This document shows, one piece after another, positions 8,601 through 15,548 of a DNA stretch of 32,065 nt. The position numbers were made by a program, and so were the translations under genes. Each line of letters begins with the position of its first letter. Position 1 is the stretch's first letter. Source of the stretch: an uncultured Chloroflexota bacterium (GTDB taxonomy: Bacteria > Chloroflexota > Chloroflexia > Chloroflexales > Chloroflexaceae); contig CAKZKA010000302.1 in NCBI GenBank assembly GCA_937120965.1, positions 1-32,065 of the forward strand, written 5' to 3'. The notes beneath the pieces were generated by a model. That model was not told the origin of the DNA. It did no database searches and saw only the letters and a list, made by a program, of their open reading frames with translations.

Positions 8601-9289
8601 CGCAGCACCGGATGCTCCGGCGAGAGGGCCCGCGCCCGGTGCGCCCGTACCAGTTCATCATCAATCATCGCGCGGATGATGCTGACATCGAGCGGGGTGA
8701 TCTTGTTGACCTCGTGGGAAGTGCGGAACCCGTCGAAGAAATGGACGAAGGGGACCCGGGACTGTAGAGTGGCGCTGTGGGCAATCAGGGCCAGATCCTG
8801 GGCCTCCTGCACCGAGCCGGAGGAGAGCAACGCCCACCCCGTGGCGCGCACCGCCATCACGTCGGAGTGATCGCCGAAAATCGACAGCCCCTGCGCGGCG
8901 AGCGACCGCGCGGCAACGTGAAAGACCGTCGGGGTCAGCTCACCGGCGATCTTGTACATATTCGGAATCATCAAGAGCAGACCCTGCGAAGCGGTGAAGG
9001 TCGTGGTCAGCGCGCCGGTCTGCATCGCGCCGTGCAGGGCGCCCGCAGCGCCACCCTCGGACTGCATTTCGTAGACCGTTGGCACGGTGCCCCAGAGGTT
9101 TGGTTTCCCCGCCGCTGCGAAGGCGTCCGCCGACTCGCCCATTGGCGTAGAGGGGGTGATAGGGTAAATCGCCACCACCTCACTCAACATATATGCCACA
9201 TTTGCTGCGGCTTCATTGCCGTCAATGGTGATCTGTGGAATTGGTTCGGCAATGCTAGTTGCGCTTTCCAGATCCGGACGTACATCCAT
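5651..9289 (-). CDS. nifJ: Pyruvate:ferredoxin (flavodoxin) oxidoreductase, single-chain
   Basis: 1212 residues, the normal size for homodimeric PFOR. It converts pyruvate, CoA and oxidised ferredoxin to acetyl-CoA, CO2 and reduced ferredoxin in the cytoplasm, or runs in reverse for CO2 fixation. Seen in order: pyruvate-binding YPITPSTPM (42-50); the transketolase-like middle region; two 4Fe-4S ferredoxin motifs, CIQCNKC (Cys718/721/724/728) and CTGCALC (Cys774/777/780/784); the proximal-cluster CAGC motif near 842; and the TPP-binding [12 protein letters not shown] near 1003 with [11 protein letters not shown]. All expected cofactor residues appear present. The start at 9289 has GAGGAGG 7 bases upstream; the in-frame extension to 9616 reads through an AT-richer promoter region and repeats and is not supported. 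Confidence 0.97.
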   Translation of the reverse strand: MDVRPDLESATSIAEPIPQITIDGNEAAANVAYMLSEVVAIYPITPSTPMGESADAFAAAGKPNLWGTVPTVYEMQSEGGAAGALHGAMQTGALTTTFTASQGLLLMIPNMYKIAGELTPTVFHVAARSLAAQGLSIFGDHSDVMAVRATGWALLSSGSVQEAQDLALIAHSATLQSRVPFVHFFDGFRTSHEVNKITPLDVSIIRAMIDDELVRAHRARALSPEHPVLRGTAQNPDVYFQARESVNPFYIACPGVVQQAMDQFFALTGRHYNLFDYAGAPDAERVIVIMGSGGEVTEEVARFLAAQGEKVGVVRVRLYRPFAAEAFVAALPPTTRAIAVLDRTKEPGSAGEPLFLDVVSAVYSYGSGHFHDGAAAHRPFPTIIGGRYGLSSKEFTPGMVKAVFDELAAPHPRNRFTIGIADDLTGTSLPYDSSFDVEPERTVRCVFWGLGSDGTVGANKNSIKIIGEETEYEAQGYFVYDSKKSGSVTISHLRFGPEPIRAPYLIGDGQAHFVACHQFSFLERFEVLRYARPGGVFLLNSPYGPDEVWSKLPVEVRKAIREKNLHFWVIDATAVAAATGMRGRINTVMQTCFFAISGVLPRDEAIAQIKRSIKKTYGRRGDAVVKQNYMAVDQTIDRLYEVPIPAVEPEQNGYHMRPPVTPGAPPFVREVLGAMISLHGDDLPVSKLPFDGTYPTGTSRWEKRNIAIEIPVWEPDICIQCNKCAFVCPHAVIRPKIYAPEALAGAPPTFKSTDARFKEFPGYKFTLQVAPEDCTGCALCVEACPVKDKRQTGRKAINMAPQAPLRESEAANWDFFLDIPEVDRTQLHLNTVKNSQLLLPLFEFSGACAGCGETPYVKLVSQLFGDRSVIANATGCSSIYGGNLPTTPWTVNREGRGPAWSNSLFEDNAEFGLGMRLTIDKQREYACELLPRLAGRLGPDLVEELLNADQHDEAGIRAQRERVALLKQRIAAELAGKPDADTPLLRDLDSLAEVLVRRSVWIIGGDGWAYDIGYGGLDHVLASGRNVNILVLDTEVYSNTGGQASKATPLGAVAKFAAKGKSTPKKDLGLLALAYGNVYVARVAMGYDDVQTLRAILEADAYDGPSLVIAYSHCIAHGIDMRRGLDQQKLAVQSGMWTLYRYNPLLAREGKNPLTIDSKAPSVSIEQYISGEGRFQILQRSDPHRAEELIAEAMRTNAEHYHRLEQMLEKDA

Positions 9290-9626
9290 GAGGATGCCTC
9301 CTCTGCTGAGAGTATCGGGCCGCACACATCGTAACAAGGCTAGTATAGGATTTGCGCCGCCTTGCACGAGGTAAAGGCCGTGCAACCTTTGGTGACGATC
9401 TCTTTTCCCCCTATCGAATGTGGCGTGTGCAACAATAGGTCTACTGGTCGGCTCCCGCGCGCCTGAATTGAGCGTAAGGAACCTGCTTTCTTCCCCGTCT
9501 GGCGGGGATGCGGGCGCAGCCCTCCCAGCAAACAATCCCCCAGCGAGGTTCAGGGGCAGACAGAACGTATGGGCGCCGACGGGCGTAAGAGTGTTGGGAT
9601 GCTGGTTGGTCCGCACCCCCGGCCCC

Positions 9627-9717
9627 CTTCGACAGGCTCAGGCTTCGCCCTGAGGCTCAGCCCGAAGGGGCGGGCCGCTCCAGCTTCGCTGGAGAGCCTG
9701 CGCTGAGCCTGTCGAAG
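9627..9717. repeat. REP-like palindromic element
   Basis: The outer arms cttcgacaggctcag (9627-9641) and ctgagcctgtcgaag (9703-9717) are a perfect 15-bp inverted repeat. Between them lie ctccagc ttc gctggag (9678-9694) and a cttcg/cgaag-rich arm, so the whole can fold into a cruciform. A related copy without the left arm lies at 12290-12450, and single arms occur near 12196 and 15400. Confidence 0.8.
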
Positions 9718-9795
9718 CGGGGAGATCAGAGCCGTGCGCGGGGGTGTTCGAATGTGGTACAAGCCACGTTGGCGCGGATGTTCTGTCCGCCCTTC
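9691..9795 (+). repeat. Direct repeat, copy 1 (partner 12414-12517)
   Basis: The segment starting ggagagcctg and ending near ttctgtccgc is repeated at 12414-12517 with roughly a dozen visible substitutions. It contains the right arm of the REP-like palindrome and then a non-coding tail that includes ccacgttgg. Both copies are intergenic. Confidence 0.8.
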
Positions 9796-9888
9796 CATCC
9801 AGCGGGGAGGGTGTGGGCGAGCGCAGGGGCAACCAGGCGGCCCCATACCTGTGCGTACCGTTGATCCACAACCAAACATAACGCAATG

Positions 9889-9897
9889 TGTTATACT
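9889..9897 (+). promoter_or_regulatory. Possible extended -10 promoter element
   Basis: tgttatact (TGn followed by TATACT) matches an extended -10 box. No good -35 and no obvious gene follows closely; the next CDS starts 429 bases downstream at 10326. It may serve that gene with a long leader, or a small RNA. Confidence 0.25.
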
Positions 9898-10325
9898 GCC
9901 TTGCACAGGAGTGACAATTCGCTCATCCCCCCCGCCTCAGGAAGATGCAGTGGCAGGTACCATAAGCGTAGACGCCTGTACGGCCCTGCCGCAGAACGAC
10001 TCGATGCAAGGAGGTGTGCCTGGGAGGGCGCAGCTTTTCCAGAACCCTCGGCGCGCAGGCTATACTTATGTCAGAGATTGGGCTACGGTTCGATAGGCGC
10101 GGGTAGAGCAACACGTATGCTCCGCCTCTGCTGGAGGTGGAAGCAGGCCAGGCCCTCCTGAGCCGGCTGTCTTTTGTCGCAAGGGCGCACGGCGGAGCCA
10201 GATGGGTGCCGCACTCATATGCAGCGTTGTGCATGCGGGTCGGCTCTGCTCCGCAGCGTAACGCGGATCGCGCCGCTCGTCACTCATCACTCGTCACTGG
10301 CATCAGACTACATAGGGAGCAGTCT

Positions 10326-10970
10326 ATGACACCAACGCTAATAGTTCTCGCCAATGTGTTGAGCGATGAGGATCTGGCTCGTTCGTTTGGCCCTGCTGCG
10401 GTGGCGCTGCTTCAGGCCCTGGTGAGCGACACGGTTGATATCGCGCGAGAGATTACCGGCGGGCGCGTGGTGGTGGCCCACGATCCGCGGGTGGCGGTTG
10501 ACCTGGCCCTCAATGATGTGACGTTACGTCCACTGGCCTGCACAAAGCCACAGGGCATTGCCACGCTGCTGAGCAAGGCGCTGGCCAACGGCGGCCCGGC
10601 GGTGGTGATGGGCGGCGATCTGCCCCATCTCCCACCCTGGCGCCTGCGTGATGCGCTGACCCACCTGGCCGCCGGAGCAGGGGTGGTGTACGGCCCGAGC
10701 GATCGCCAGGGGTGGTACCTGCTGGGGTTGGCCCGCGCGGAGCCGCTGCTGCTGCGCACGCTACCCGCGCGTGGCGAGAACCCCGAGGCGCTGGTCTGCG
10801 CTGCCCACGGCCTTGAGCTTCCTGTCGCCGTCCTCCCCGGCTGGTTCGGGGTTAGCGATCTGGCGGATCTGGAGGCTCTGACCAGCATGCTGGGAGAAAT
10901 GCCATTGACAATGGCCAGGCGCACCCGCGCGGTGCTGGCCGGTGAGATGGCCCGCGCCGTTGGCGGATGA
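10326..10970 (+). CDS. DUF2064 / TIGR04282-like glycosyltransferase-fold protein
   Basis: 214 residues. The start at ATG 10326 has GGGAG 6 bases upstream, and the protein begins MTPTLIVLANV at the first strand; the upstream in-frame extension is unsupported. The pattern VVMGGDLPHLPPWRLRDAL near residues 95-115, preceded by PQGIATLLSKAL and followed by GVVYGPSDRQGWYLLGL, is typical of the nucleotidyl/glycosyltransferase-like DUF2064 family, related to MobA and CofC folds. The substrate is not known. The N-terminus lacks the usual nucleotide-binding GxGxR loop, so catalysis is uncertain. It is followed 108 bases later by the nucleoside hydrolase on the same strand. Confidence 0.75.
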   Translation: MTPTLIVLANVLSDEDLARSFGPAAVALLQALVSDTVDIAREITGGRVVVAHDPRVAVDLALNDVTLRPLACTKPQGIATLLSKALANGGPAVVMGGDLPHLPPWRLRDALTHLAAGAGVVYGPSDRQGWYLLGLARAEPLLLRTLPARGENPEALVCAAHGLELPVAVLPGWFGVSDLADLEALTSMLGEMPLTMARRTRAVLAGEMARAVGG

Positions 10971-11078
10971 CGGAACCGTTATCCAGGGCGCCGTTCATGG
11001 TCAGCGGCCTCCCATCGCTGTCCGGTACACTGTTGTCATCCTATCCCATTGCGGTATAGCGATACGGAGGAAAGCCGA

Positions 11079-12146
11079 ATGAGGCAGGAACCACACAGCG
11101 CGACGAATCCAATGCCCGTGTTCATCGACACCGATGTCGGCTGTGATGACGCCCTGGCCATTGCCTGGCTGCTGCGCCGTCCTGAGGCCCGGGTTGTGGG
11201 GATGAGCAGCGTCTTTGGCAACAGTAGCGTGCAGAACACTACCGCGAACCTGCTCACGCTCCTCGGTGTGCTCCGCCGCGAGGCGCCGGTGACGATCGGC
11301 GCCTCGGCGCCGATGGTCTATCCTCGAACCAGCGCGGGCGCTCTGACCCACGGCCCCGACGGCCTGTGGGGGGCGCAGCGCCCTCACGATCTTGACGGCT
11401 TGCCTGCGGGCGCGCCGGGAGCGATCGCTGCGGCGGCGCGGGCGCATCCCGGCCTGACTATCATCGCCCTCGGGCCGCTCACAAACATCGCGCGCGCCGT
11501 ACAAGCCTACCCCGAAGATCTGGTCGGAGTGCGCCTGGTGGCGCTGGCCGGCGCCCACGGCGCCGGCTCGATTACGCCCGCTGCGGAGTTCAACGCCTTT
11601 GCCGATCCCCACGCCCTGGCGCTGGTCCTCGAAAGCTCTCTGCAGGTCGAACTGGTTACCCGTGACGCCTTCCAGACCCTGGAACTGGATCGCGCGTTCG
11701 CCCGGCAGTTGGAGCGCGAAGGCGGCGAAGCCGGCCGATTCCTTGGTCGAGTGCTGGCGAGCTACGCCGACGCCGTGAGTCGCCAGATGGCGCCAATCGC
11801 CGTGCCCGATGCCGCGGCAGCGATCTACGCGCTGCACCCCGACCTGGGCCTGGCCGTCCCCGCGACCGTGCGGGTTGTTACTGAGGGCGAGTTAACCCGC
11901 GGGCAGACGATTGTGGCCCTGAGTGAGCAGCATCAGGCGGCGCTGGTTCTCGGAACGCACGGCGTTGAGCACCTGGCGAAGAACGTGACTGCACCTGATT
12001 TTGATTATGAAGAGGCGCTGCGTCAGGCGAGCGCCCGCGCGCCGCGGAACGCGCGCGTCGTGCTGGAGATTGATGCCCGGGCTATGGCCGAGATCCTGGA
12101 AGCTGGTCTGATGGAGTGGGGCATCGAGCGGGCAGTGGGAGGGTAG
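11079..12146 (+). CDS. Inosine-uridine-type nucleoside hydrolase
   Basis: 355 residues. The start at ATG 11079 is set by ACGGAGG with 8-base spacing. The calcium-binding signature DTDVGCDDA lies at residues 17-25 (canonical DxDxGxDD). Further family hallmarks are VFGNSSVQNTTANLL near 45-60, IALGPLTNIARAV near 130-142, and AEFNAFADPHA near 168-178, which supplies the Asn/Asp ligands. The enzyme hydrolyses the N-glycosidic bond of ribonucleosides to free base and ribose in salvage; base preference cannot be read from sequence. It is slightly long for the family because of a C-terminal extension of about 40 residues. A weak TTGTCA-16-TATAGC lies at 11033-11060, but too close to the ribosome binding site to be convincing. 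Confidence 0.9.
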   Translation: MRQEPHSATNPMPVFIDTDVGCDDALAIAWLLRRPEARVVGMSSVFGNSSVQNTTANLLTLLGVLRREAPVTIGASAPMVYPRTSAGALTHGPDGLWGAQRPHDLDGLPAGAPGAIAAAARAHPGLTIIALGPLTNIARAVQAYPEDLVGVRLVALAGAHGAGSITPAAEFNAFADPHALALVLESSLQVELVTRDAFQTLELDRAFARQLEREGGEAGRFLGRVLASYADAVSRQMAPIAVPDAAAAIYALHPDLGLAVPATVRVVTEGELTRGQTIVALSEQHQAALVLGTHGVEHLAKNVTAPDFDYEEALRQASARAPRNARVVLEIDARAMAEILEAGLMEWGIERAVGG

Positions 12147-12308
12147 CTCGCTGATCCGGCGCTACGAAGACACGAGGCCAGATCTGGAAACCGGGCTGCG
12201 GCGAGCCTGTCGCACCGTGACCCTCCCGGCTTTCAGGTGTGGAGTTTTTGGCAGATGGCGTCCTGATGCGCTGCTGGTCCTCACCCCCGGCCCCGCTCCA
12301 GCTTCGCT

Positions 12309-12413
12309 GAGGTGAACATAGCCCGCCCGCGGGAGGGTTTGGGAGGGCTGCGCCCTCCCAAGAACAATAATATTTTCATTCTGGCGTTGTGCGGCGCAGC
12401 CGCATAGATGACT
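12309..12413 (+). mobile_element. 105-bp MITE-like repeat apparently inserted into a REP element
   Basis: The REP sequence ctccagcttcgct|ggagagcctg seen uninterrupted at 9678-9700 is here split: ctccagcttcgct ends at 12308 and ggagagcctg resumes at 12414. The intervening 105 bases are a copy of the dispersed element (gaggtgaacata, gggagggtttgggagggc / gccctccca hairpin, AT-rich stretch, tgcggcgcagccgca palindrome, gatga). A CT dinucleotide flanks both sides and may be a 2-bp target duplication. There is no ORF and no obvious terminal inverted repeat, so if mobile it would move in trans. Confidence 0.6.
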
Positions 12414-12517
12414 GGAGAGCCTGTGCTGAGCCCGTCGAAGCGGGGAGACCAGAGCCGCGCGCGGGGGCGTTCCAATGCGGTACACGCCACGTTGGCTCGT
12501 ATGTTCTGTCCGCACTT
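12414..12517 (+). repeat. Direct repeat, copy 2 (partner 9691-9795)
   Basis: See the partner at 9691-9795. This copy has the REP right arm ctgagcccgtcgaag and the same tail ending in ttctgtccgc. Together with the inserted element it fills the 438-base spacer between the nucleoside hydrolase and the small membrane protein gene; no gene is seen here. Confidence 0.8.
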
Positions 12518-12537
12518 AAACTCTCAGGACGCCAGGG

Positions 12538-12572
12538 AAAAAAACGAAGCCGCAGGTTCATCCTGCGGCTTC
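12538..12572 (-). terminator. Rho-independent terminator of the zinc metallopeptidase operon
   Basis: On the minus strand a perfect 11-bp stem gaagccgcagg / cctgcggcttc with a 5-base loop is followed by G and then seven T residues. It lies 12 bases after the stop of the 45-residue gene. It is the clearest intrinsic terminator in the window. Confidence 0.9.
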
Positions 12573-12584
12573 ACTGCATACGTG

Positions 12585-12722
12585 TCAGGCTTCGAGTTTC
12601 TTCTGCGAGTCCATCGCGCCAAGGATCTTGTTGGTCAGGTAGGTTGCCAGCCAGGCTGCGGCAAGACCGAGCAGCAAGTTGAGCAACCCGTAGATCAGCC
12701 GGCGACGCAGATCTTCGTCCAT
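12585..12722 (-). CDS. 45-residue single-pass membrane protein
   Basis: The short ORF begins MDEDLRRRLIYGLLNLLLGL and ends QKKLEA. It has a charged start, one hydrophobic helix (about residues 9-30), and a charged C-terminus. Its ATG follows immediately on the TAA stop of the zinc metallopeptidase (TAAATG, no gap), with GGGAGG 5 bases upstream, and the operon terminator follows 12 bases after its stop. This arrangement makes it a credible gene despite its size. No family is recognised; it could be a partner or membrane cofactor of the peptidase. Confidence 0.7.
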   Translation of the reverse strand: MDEDLRRRLIYGLLNLLLGLAAAWLATYLTNKILGAMDSQKKLEA

Positions 12723-13430
12723 TTAGTCCTCCCGTCGTCCTGCAAGCAAGGTGGCGAAGTAGAGCAATTGCGCGATCGCCTGAGCAGCCGCGGCCACGTA
12801 AGTCAGGGCAGCGGCGTTGAGCACGGCGTTAACTCCATTCATCTCCTGAGCGGTGACCAGACCATTGCGCTGCAGCATCTGCCTGGCCCGGGCGCTGGCG
12901 TTGAACTCGACCGGGAGGGTGACCAGGGTAAACGCGACAGCAGCGGAGAAGAGGATCAGCCCGACTGTCGCGATCGTATAGCCAAAGGTGCCACTGGCGA
13001 AGGCGGTCAGCATTAATCCGATGAAGAACAGGATGGTGCCTAGACTGGAACCGATGTTGGCGATCCCGACGATACCGGCGCGCGCGCGCAGCCAGAAGTA
13101 GCCCTCCTGATCCTGGGCGGCATGCCCGAGTTCATGGGCCACGATGGCCATAGCAGCCACTGAGGGCTGCAATGAGCCTTCGGAGAGGCGCATCACCGCC
13201 CCGCGGGGATCGTAGTGATCGGTGAGCATTCCGTCGATCCGCTCCACCTGCACGTGGGAGAGGTTTTCGTTTTGCATCAGCGTGCGGGCGACATCGAAAC
13301 CGTTCAGGCCCCTGGCGTTGGGCACCTGCGACCATTTGCGATAGGCCGACTGGACGCGAAACTGCGCCCACATTGCCAGGAGCAAGGCGGGCAGGGCAAA
13401 TACGAAATAGAGTGGGTCAAAAAAGAACAT
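12723..13430 (-). CDS. YugP-type membrane zinc metallopeptidase (Zn_peptidase_2)
   Basis: 235 residues, close to the size of Bacillus YugP (about 225). An N-terminal membrane helix (5-22) is followed by GLNGFDVARTLM, DHYDPRGAVMRLSE and the zinc-binding HELGH motif (His99, Glu100, His103) in AIVAHELGHAAQDQ. Helices then lie at about 128-146 and 150-172, with LPVEFNAS near 172-179 and a C-terminal hydrophobic segment. The family pattern is complete, so it is probably an active membrane protease; its substrate is unknown. The start is supported by TAAGGAG 8 bases upstream. It forms an operon with the abutting 45-residue membrane protein. Confidence 0.93.
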   Translation of the reverse strand: MFFFDPLYFVFALPALLLAMWAQFRVQSAYRKWSQVPNARGLNGFDVARTLMQNENLSHVQVERIDGMLTDHYDPRGAVMRLSEGSLQPSVAAMAIVAHELGHAAQDQEGYFWLRARAGIVGIANIGSSLGTILFFIGLMLTAFASGTFGYTIATVGLILFSAAVAFTLVTLPVEFNASARARQMLQRNGLVTAQEMNGVNAVLNAAALTYVAAAAQAIAQLLYFATLLAGRRED

Positions 13431-13963
13431 TGCTATATCTCCTTACTGCTTCATCCGGAGCCTCAGAGCCGGGAAAGAAGGTTTCCGCGACGGCGTGGCC
13501 CTCCTGCTCGGCACGTTACCGGATGCGTTAGATACTCGTTGGCAGGCGATTGTCTGTAAACGAAGTTTTCTGGTATTGTCCCCCCCGGGGGGAGGCGTCT
13601 GGCTCCTCTCCTGGCGGGGGTAGCCGGGCAGCGATTAGAAAACTCTGTTGACAGTCTTGTCCACACTGGCAACGAAAGACTTATCACAATTATAGTATAC
13701 CATCTATCAGGCAGGGGCATGGGGGACCTGGCGTATGTGTGCACCTTCTCCTGGGAGCAAGGGCAGCCCGCGCGAACGCAGGACGCCCCCACTCCCGGGC
13801 TTGCGTGGTGACCCCAACTCTGAACACGTACACCAGCCAGCGCAACGCGCCATCTTCCTATGGCCCACCGGTATAGTGGCGGCTACGCCTGCCACCCCGG
13901 CGCCGGAGAGCCAGCGCGGCAGGCCGTCGCGGCGGGCTGTTGTGGCGGCGCGGCAGGCCGGCT
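13431..13963. other. Intergenic spacer, no gene recognised
   Basis: This 533-base stretch contains a C7G6 palindrome (about 13581-13593) and an AT-rich segment at 13680-13710. On the minus strand the latter offers TGGTATACT (13694-13702), an extended -10 that could drive the zinc metallopeptidase operon with a leader of roughly 250 bases. TTGACA at 13648-13653 on the plus strand has no -10 at proper spacing. No supported ORF is present. Confidence 0.4.
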
Positions 13964-14152
13964 CTACGACTCGGCAGGAGGTGGGGGAGGGAGGTAGAGG
14001 CGGGCAGCGCGGCGTTCCGCGAGGCGTTGCCCGAGCACGACCAATCCGGCTGCTGCTGCGCCGAGAACGAACCCGACCAGTATGCCTCGCAATAGCGGCC
14101 ATTCGCCGCTCTCGGGGATAAGGCGCGCAACGTCTTCTGCAATGGTACTCAC
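13964..14152 (-). CDS. 62-residue single-pass membrane protein
   Basis: The GTG start at 14152 has CAGGAG 7 bases upstream, which is why this small ORF is accepted. The product has an acidic N-terminus, one membrane helix (GILVGFVLGAAAAGLVVLG, about residues 23-41), a basic stretch RLAERRAARL consistent with an N-out/C-in orientation, and a poly-proline end. No family is recognised. It is divergent from the metal-receptor gene and about 530 bases from the peptidase operon. Confidence 0.6.
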   Translation of the reverse strand: MSTIAEDVARLIPESGEWPLLRGILVGFVLGAAAAGLVVLGQRLAERRAARLYLPPPPPAES

Positions 14153-14316
14153 GTGGTAGCTCCTGGAGCCTGGTCACGACAACGGCAGTATAGCACGGTG
14201 AGGGCATCGGCGGCAACCTGGCCGCGGCGCCGCGATCCGCGCGTGCCGTGAACGCGCCGGTCTCGTGATACCCGTTGAAGGGGCAGCCCTCCCTGGAAAC
14301 AACCTGCTGATGGGCG

Positions 14317-14325
14317 TGGTATACT
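14317..14325 (+). promoter_or_regulatory. Possible extended -10 promoter of the metal-receptor gene
   Basis: TGGTATACT (TGn-TATACT) lies 41 bases before the ATG at 14367. No recognisable -35 is present, as allowed for extended -10 promoters. The spacing to the gene is right for a short leader with GGGAGG near its end. Confidence 0.4.
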
Positions 14326-14366
14326 GCGCCTCGCAGCCGTTTCACTGCTATCACCGGGAGGCAGGT

Positions 14367-15170
14367 ATGCCGTTCGATGCCCTGGGACGACGCCTCGAAC
14401 TCAGCGAACCGCCCCGGCGGATCGTCTCGCTCGTGCCCAGCCTGACCGAGTGGCTGTTCAGTGTGGGCCTGGGCGAGCGGGTCGTCGGTGTGACCGACTA
14501 CTGCATTGAGCCTGCGGCGGCGCTGGCGGGCCTGCCGCGTCTGCGGGGCGCCAAGAACCCCGACCGGGTGCGGATCGTCGCCTTGCAGCCCGACCTGGTG
14601 ATCGCCGACCAGGAGGAGAACCGCGAGCGCGATGTTCTGGCGCTTACCGCGGCGGGCATCCCGGTGTATGTGACCGCCATCCGCAGCGTGGCCGATGTGC
14701 CGGAGCAACTCGAGCCGCTGGCGCGGATGCTGGGGGTAGCTGAGCGAGCCGCCCCGGCGCTGGAGGACCTGCGCGCGGCGATCAGCGCGGCGGAGCAGGC
14801 CCTGCCGGCCACGCCGCGCCCGAGCATCGCCTTTATCTGGCGTGACCCGTGGATGGCGGTCGGCGCCGAAACCTACGCCGGCGACCTGCTGCGGCTCTGT
14901 GGCGCGGCCAACCTCGCCGCGCAGCTTCCCGGGCGCTACCCGCGCGCTCCCCTCGATGCCTTTCTGGCCCTGCGCCCGGAGGTGATCGTGCTCCCCAGCG
15001 AGCCGTATGCCTTCAGTGAACGTGACCTTGACGCCTTCACCCCTTTCGCCGATGTACCCGCGGTACGCGATGGACGGATCGCGCTCTGTGACGGGATGCT
15101 GCTCACCTGGCCCGGCCCGCGCACCCGTGTCGCCTTGCAGGCGCTGCGGCAGGTGATCGGTCTGAGGTGA
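14367..15170 (+). CDS. Helical-backbone metal receptor (BtuF/TroA-like binding protein), no signal peptide
   Basis: 267 residues. The start at 14367 has GGGAGG 5-6 bases upstream. The N-terminal pattern PPRRIVSLVPSLTEWLFSVGLGERVVGVTDYC and later LQPDLVIADQEENRERDVLAL, then VTAIRSVADVPEQLEPLARMLG, are typical of vitamin B12/iron-siderophore binding proteins of ABC importers. The C-terminal lobe contains YAGDLLRLCGAANL and LRPEVIVLPSEPYAF. No signal peptide or lipobox is present and no permease or ATPase genes are adjacent. It may therefore be a cytoplasmic or orphan cobalamin/metal-binding relative, a form often seen without transporter genes. The ligand is unknown. Confidence 0.85.
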   Translation: MPFDALGRRLELSEPPRRIVSLVPSLTEWLFSVGLGERVVGVTDYCIEPAAALAGLPRLRGAKNPDRVRIVALQPDLVIADQEENRERDVLALTAAGIPVYVTAIRSVADVPEQLEPLARMLGVAERAAPALEDLRAAISAAEQALPATPRPSIAFIWRDPWMAVGAETYAGDLLRLCGAANLAAQLPGRYPRAPLDAFLALRPEVIVLPSEPYAFSERDLDAFTPFADVPAVRDGRIALCDGMLLTWPGPRTRVALQALRQVIGLR

Positions 15171-15174
15171 CTAT

Positions 15175-15480
15175 GGGGAAACCGGGTTTCCCTCCGCTCC
15201 TGTTCACCGGGATGCCAGGCACCCCCAACGGCGGTTGGGGTTTGAGGAAACCCGGTTTCCCCAAACCCCTCCCTGATGGGAGGGTTCGGGAGGGCTACGC
15301 CTTCCTAACCATACACCTGGTTTCACCGCGGCGTTGTGCGCTCCGCGAATGGGGCCTGAGGTGAGCATACGGGGAAACCGGGTTTCCCCACCTGCGGTGA
15401 GCCTGTCGAACCGCACCCCTGCCTGTGGGGCGCCAGCCGCTCCCAACCGCGGTTGGGAAATGGGGAAACCGGGTTTCCCC
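15175..15480. repeat. Cluster of ggggaaaccgggtttcccc palindromes and repeat fragments
   Basis: Near-perfect 19-base palindromes occur at 15175-15193, about 15245-15262 (variant centre), 15371-15389 and 15462-15480, with another copy at 1774-1792. Between them are dispersed-repeat fragments (hairpin at about 15278-15308, tail and head at about 15320-15369), a single 23-bp-array relative (about 15391-15414), and ccaac/gttgg palindromes at 15225-15240 and 15441-15458. The region separates the convergent metal-receptor gene and injection-system operon (spacer 15171-15548); any of the palindromes could act as a bidirectional terminator. Confidence 0.75.
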
Positions 15481-15548
15481 ATCCCCCTCCCTGAGGGGAG
15501 AGTTTGGGCGTAGCGACGCCCACCCCGGCACCCTGGCGGATGCGCTGC

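Larger units (their letters stand above)
9290..10325. other. Gene-poor 1-kb intergenic region with repeats
   Basis: No convincing coding sequence is present; the short ORFs here lack ribosome binding sites and overlap repeats. It holds a possible nifJ promoter (-10 TATACT on the minus strand at 9342-9347, no clear -35), remnants of the dispersed repeats (about 9500-9560 and 9790-9830), the large palindrome at 9627-9717, a direct repeat at 9691-9795, and an isolated extended -10-like site near 9889. An AAGGAGGTG at 10008-10016 is not followed by a useful ORF. Confidence 0.6.

Noticed and set aside
6806-8767. 653-codon open frame antisense to nifJ
   Set aside because: It lies wholly opposite a well-conserved PFOR; high GC at third positions creates long antisense frames. 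The product has no recognisable motifs.
9734-10161. Short plus-strand ORFs between nifJ and the DUF2064 gene
   Set aside because: They run through repeat sequence, lack ribosome binding sites and show Arg/Pro-rich translations without motifs.
13648-13676. Sigma-70 promoter from TTGACA at 13648
   Set aside because: At 16-18 bases downstream the sequence is aacgaa-like, not a -10 box; the nearest TATAGT is far too distant.
14153-14366. Cobalamin riboswitch upstream of the metal-receptor gene
   Set aside because: The spacer has no B12-box-like GCCACTG segment or matching paired elements; only a -10-like box and a repeat fragment were seen.
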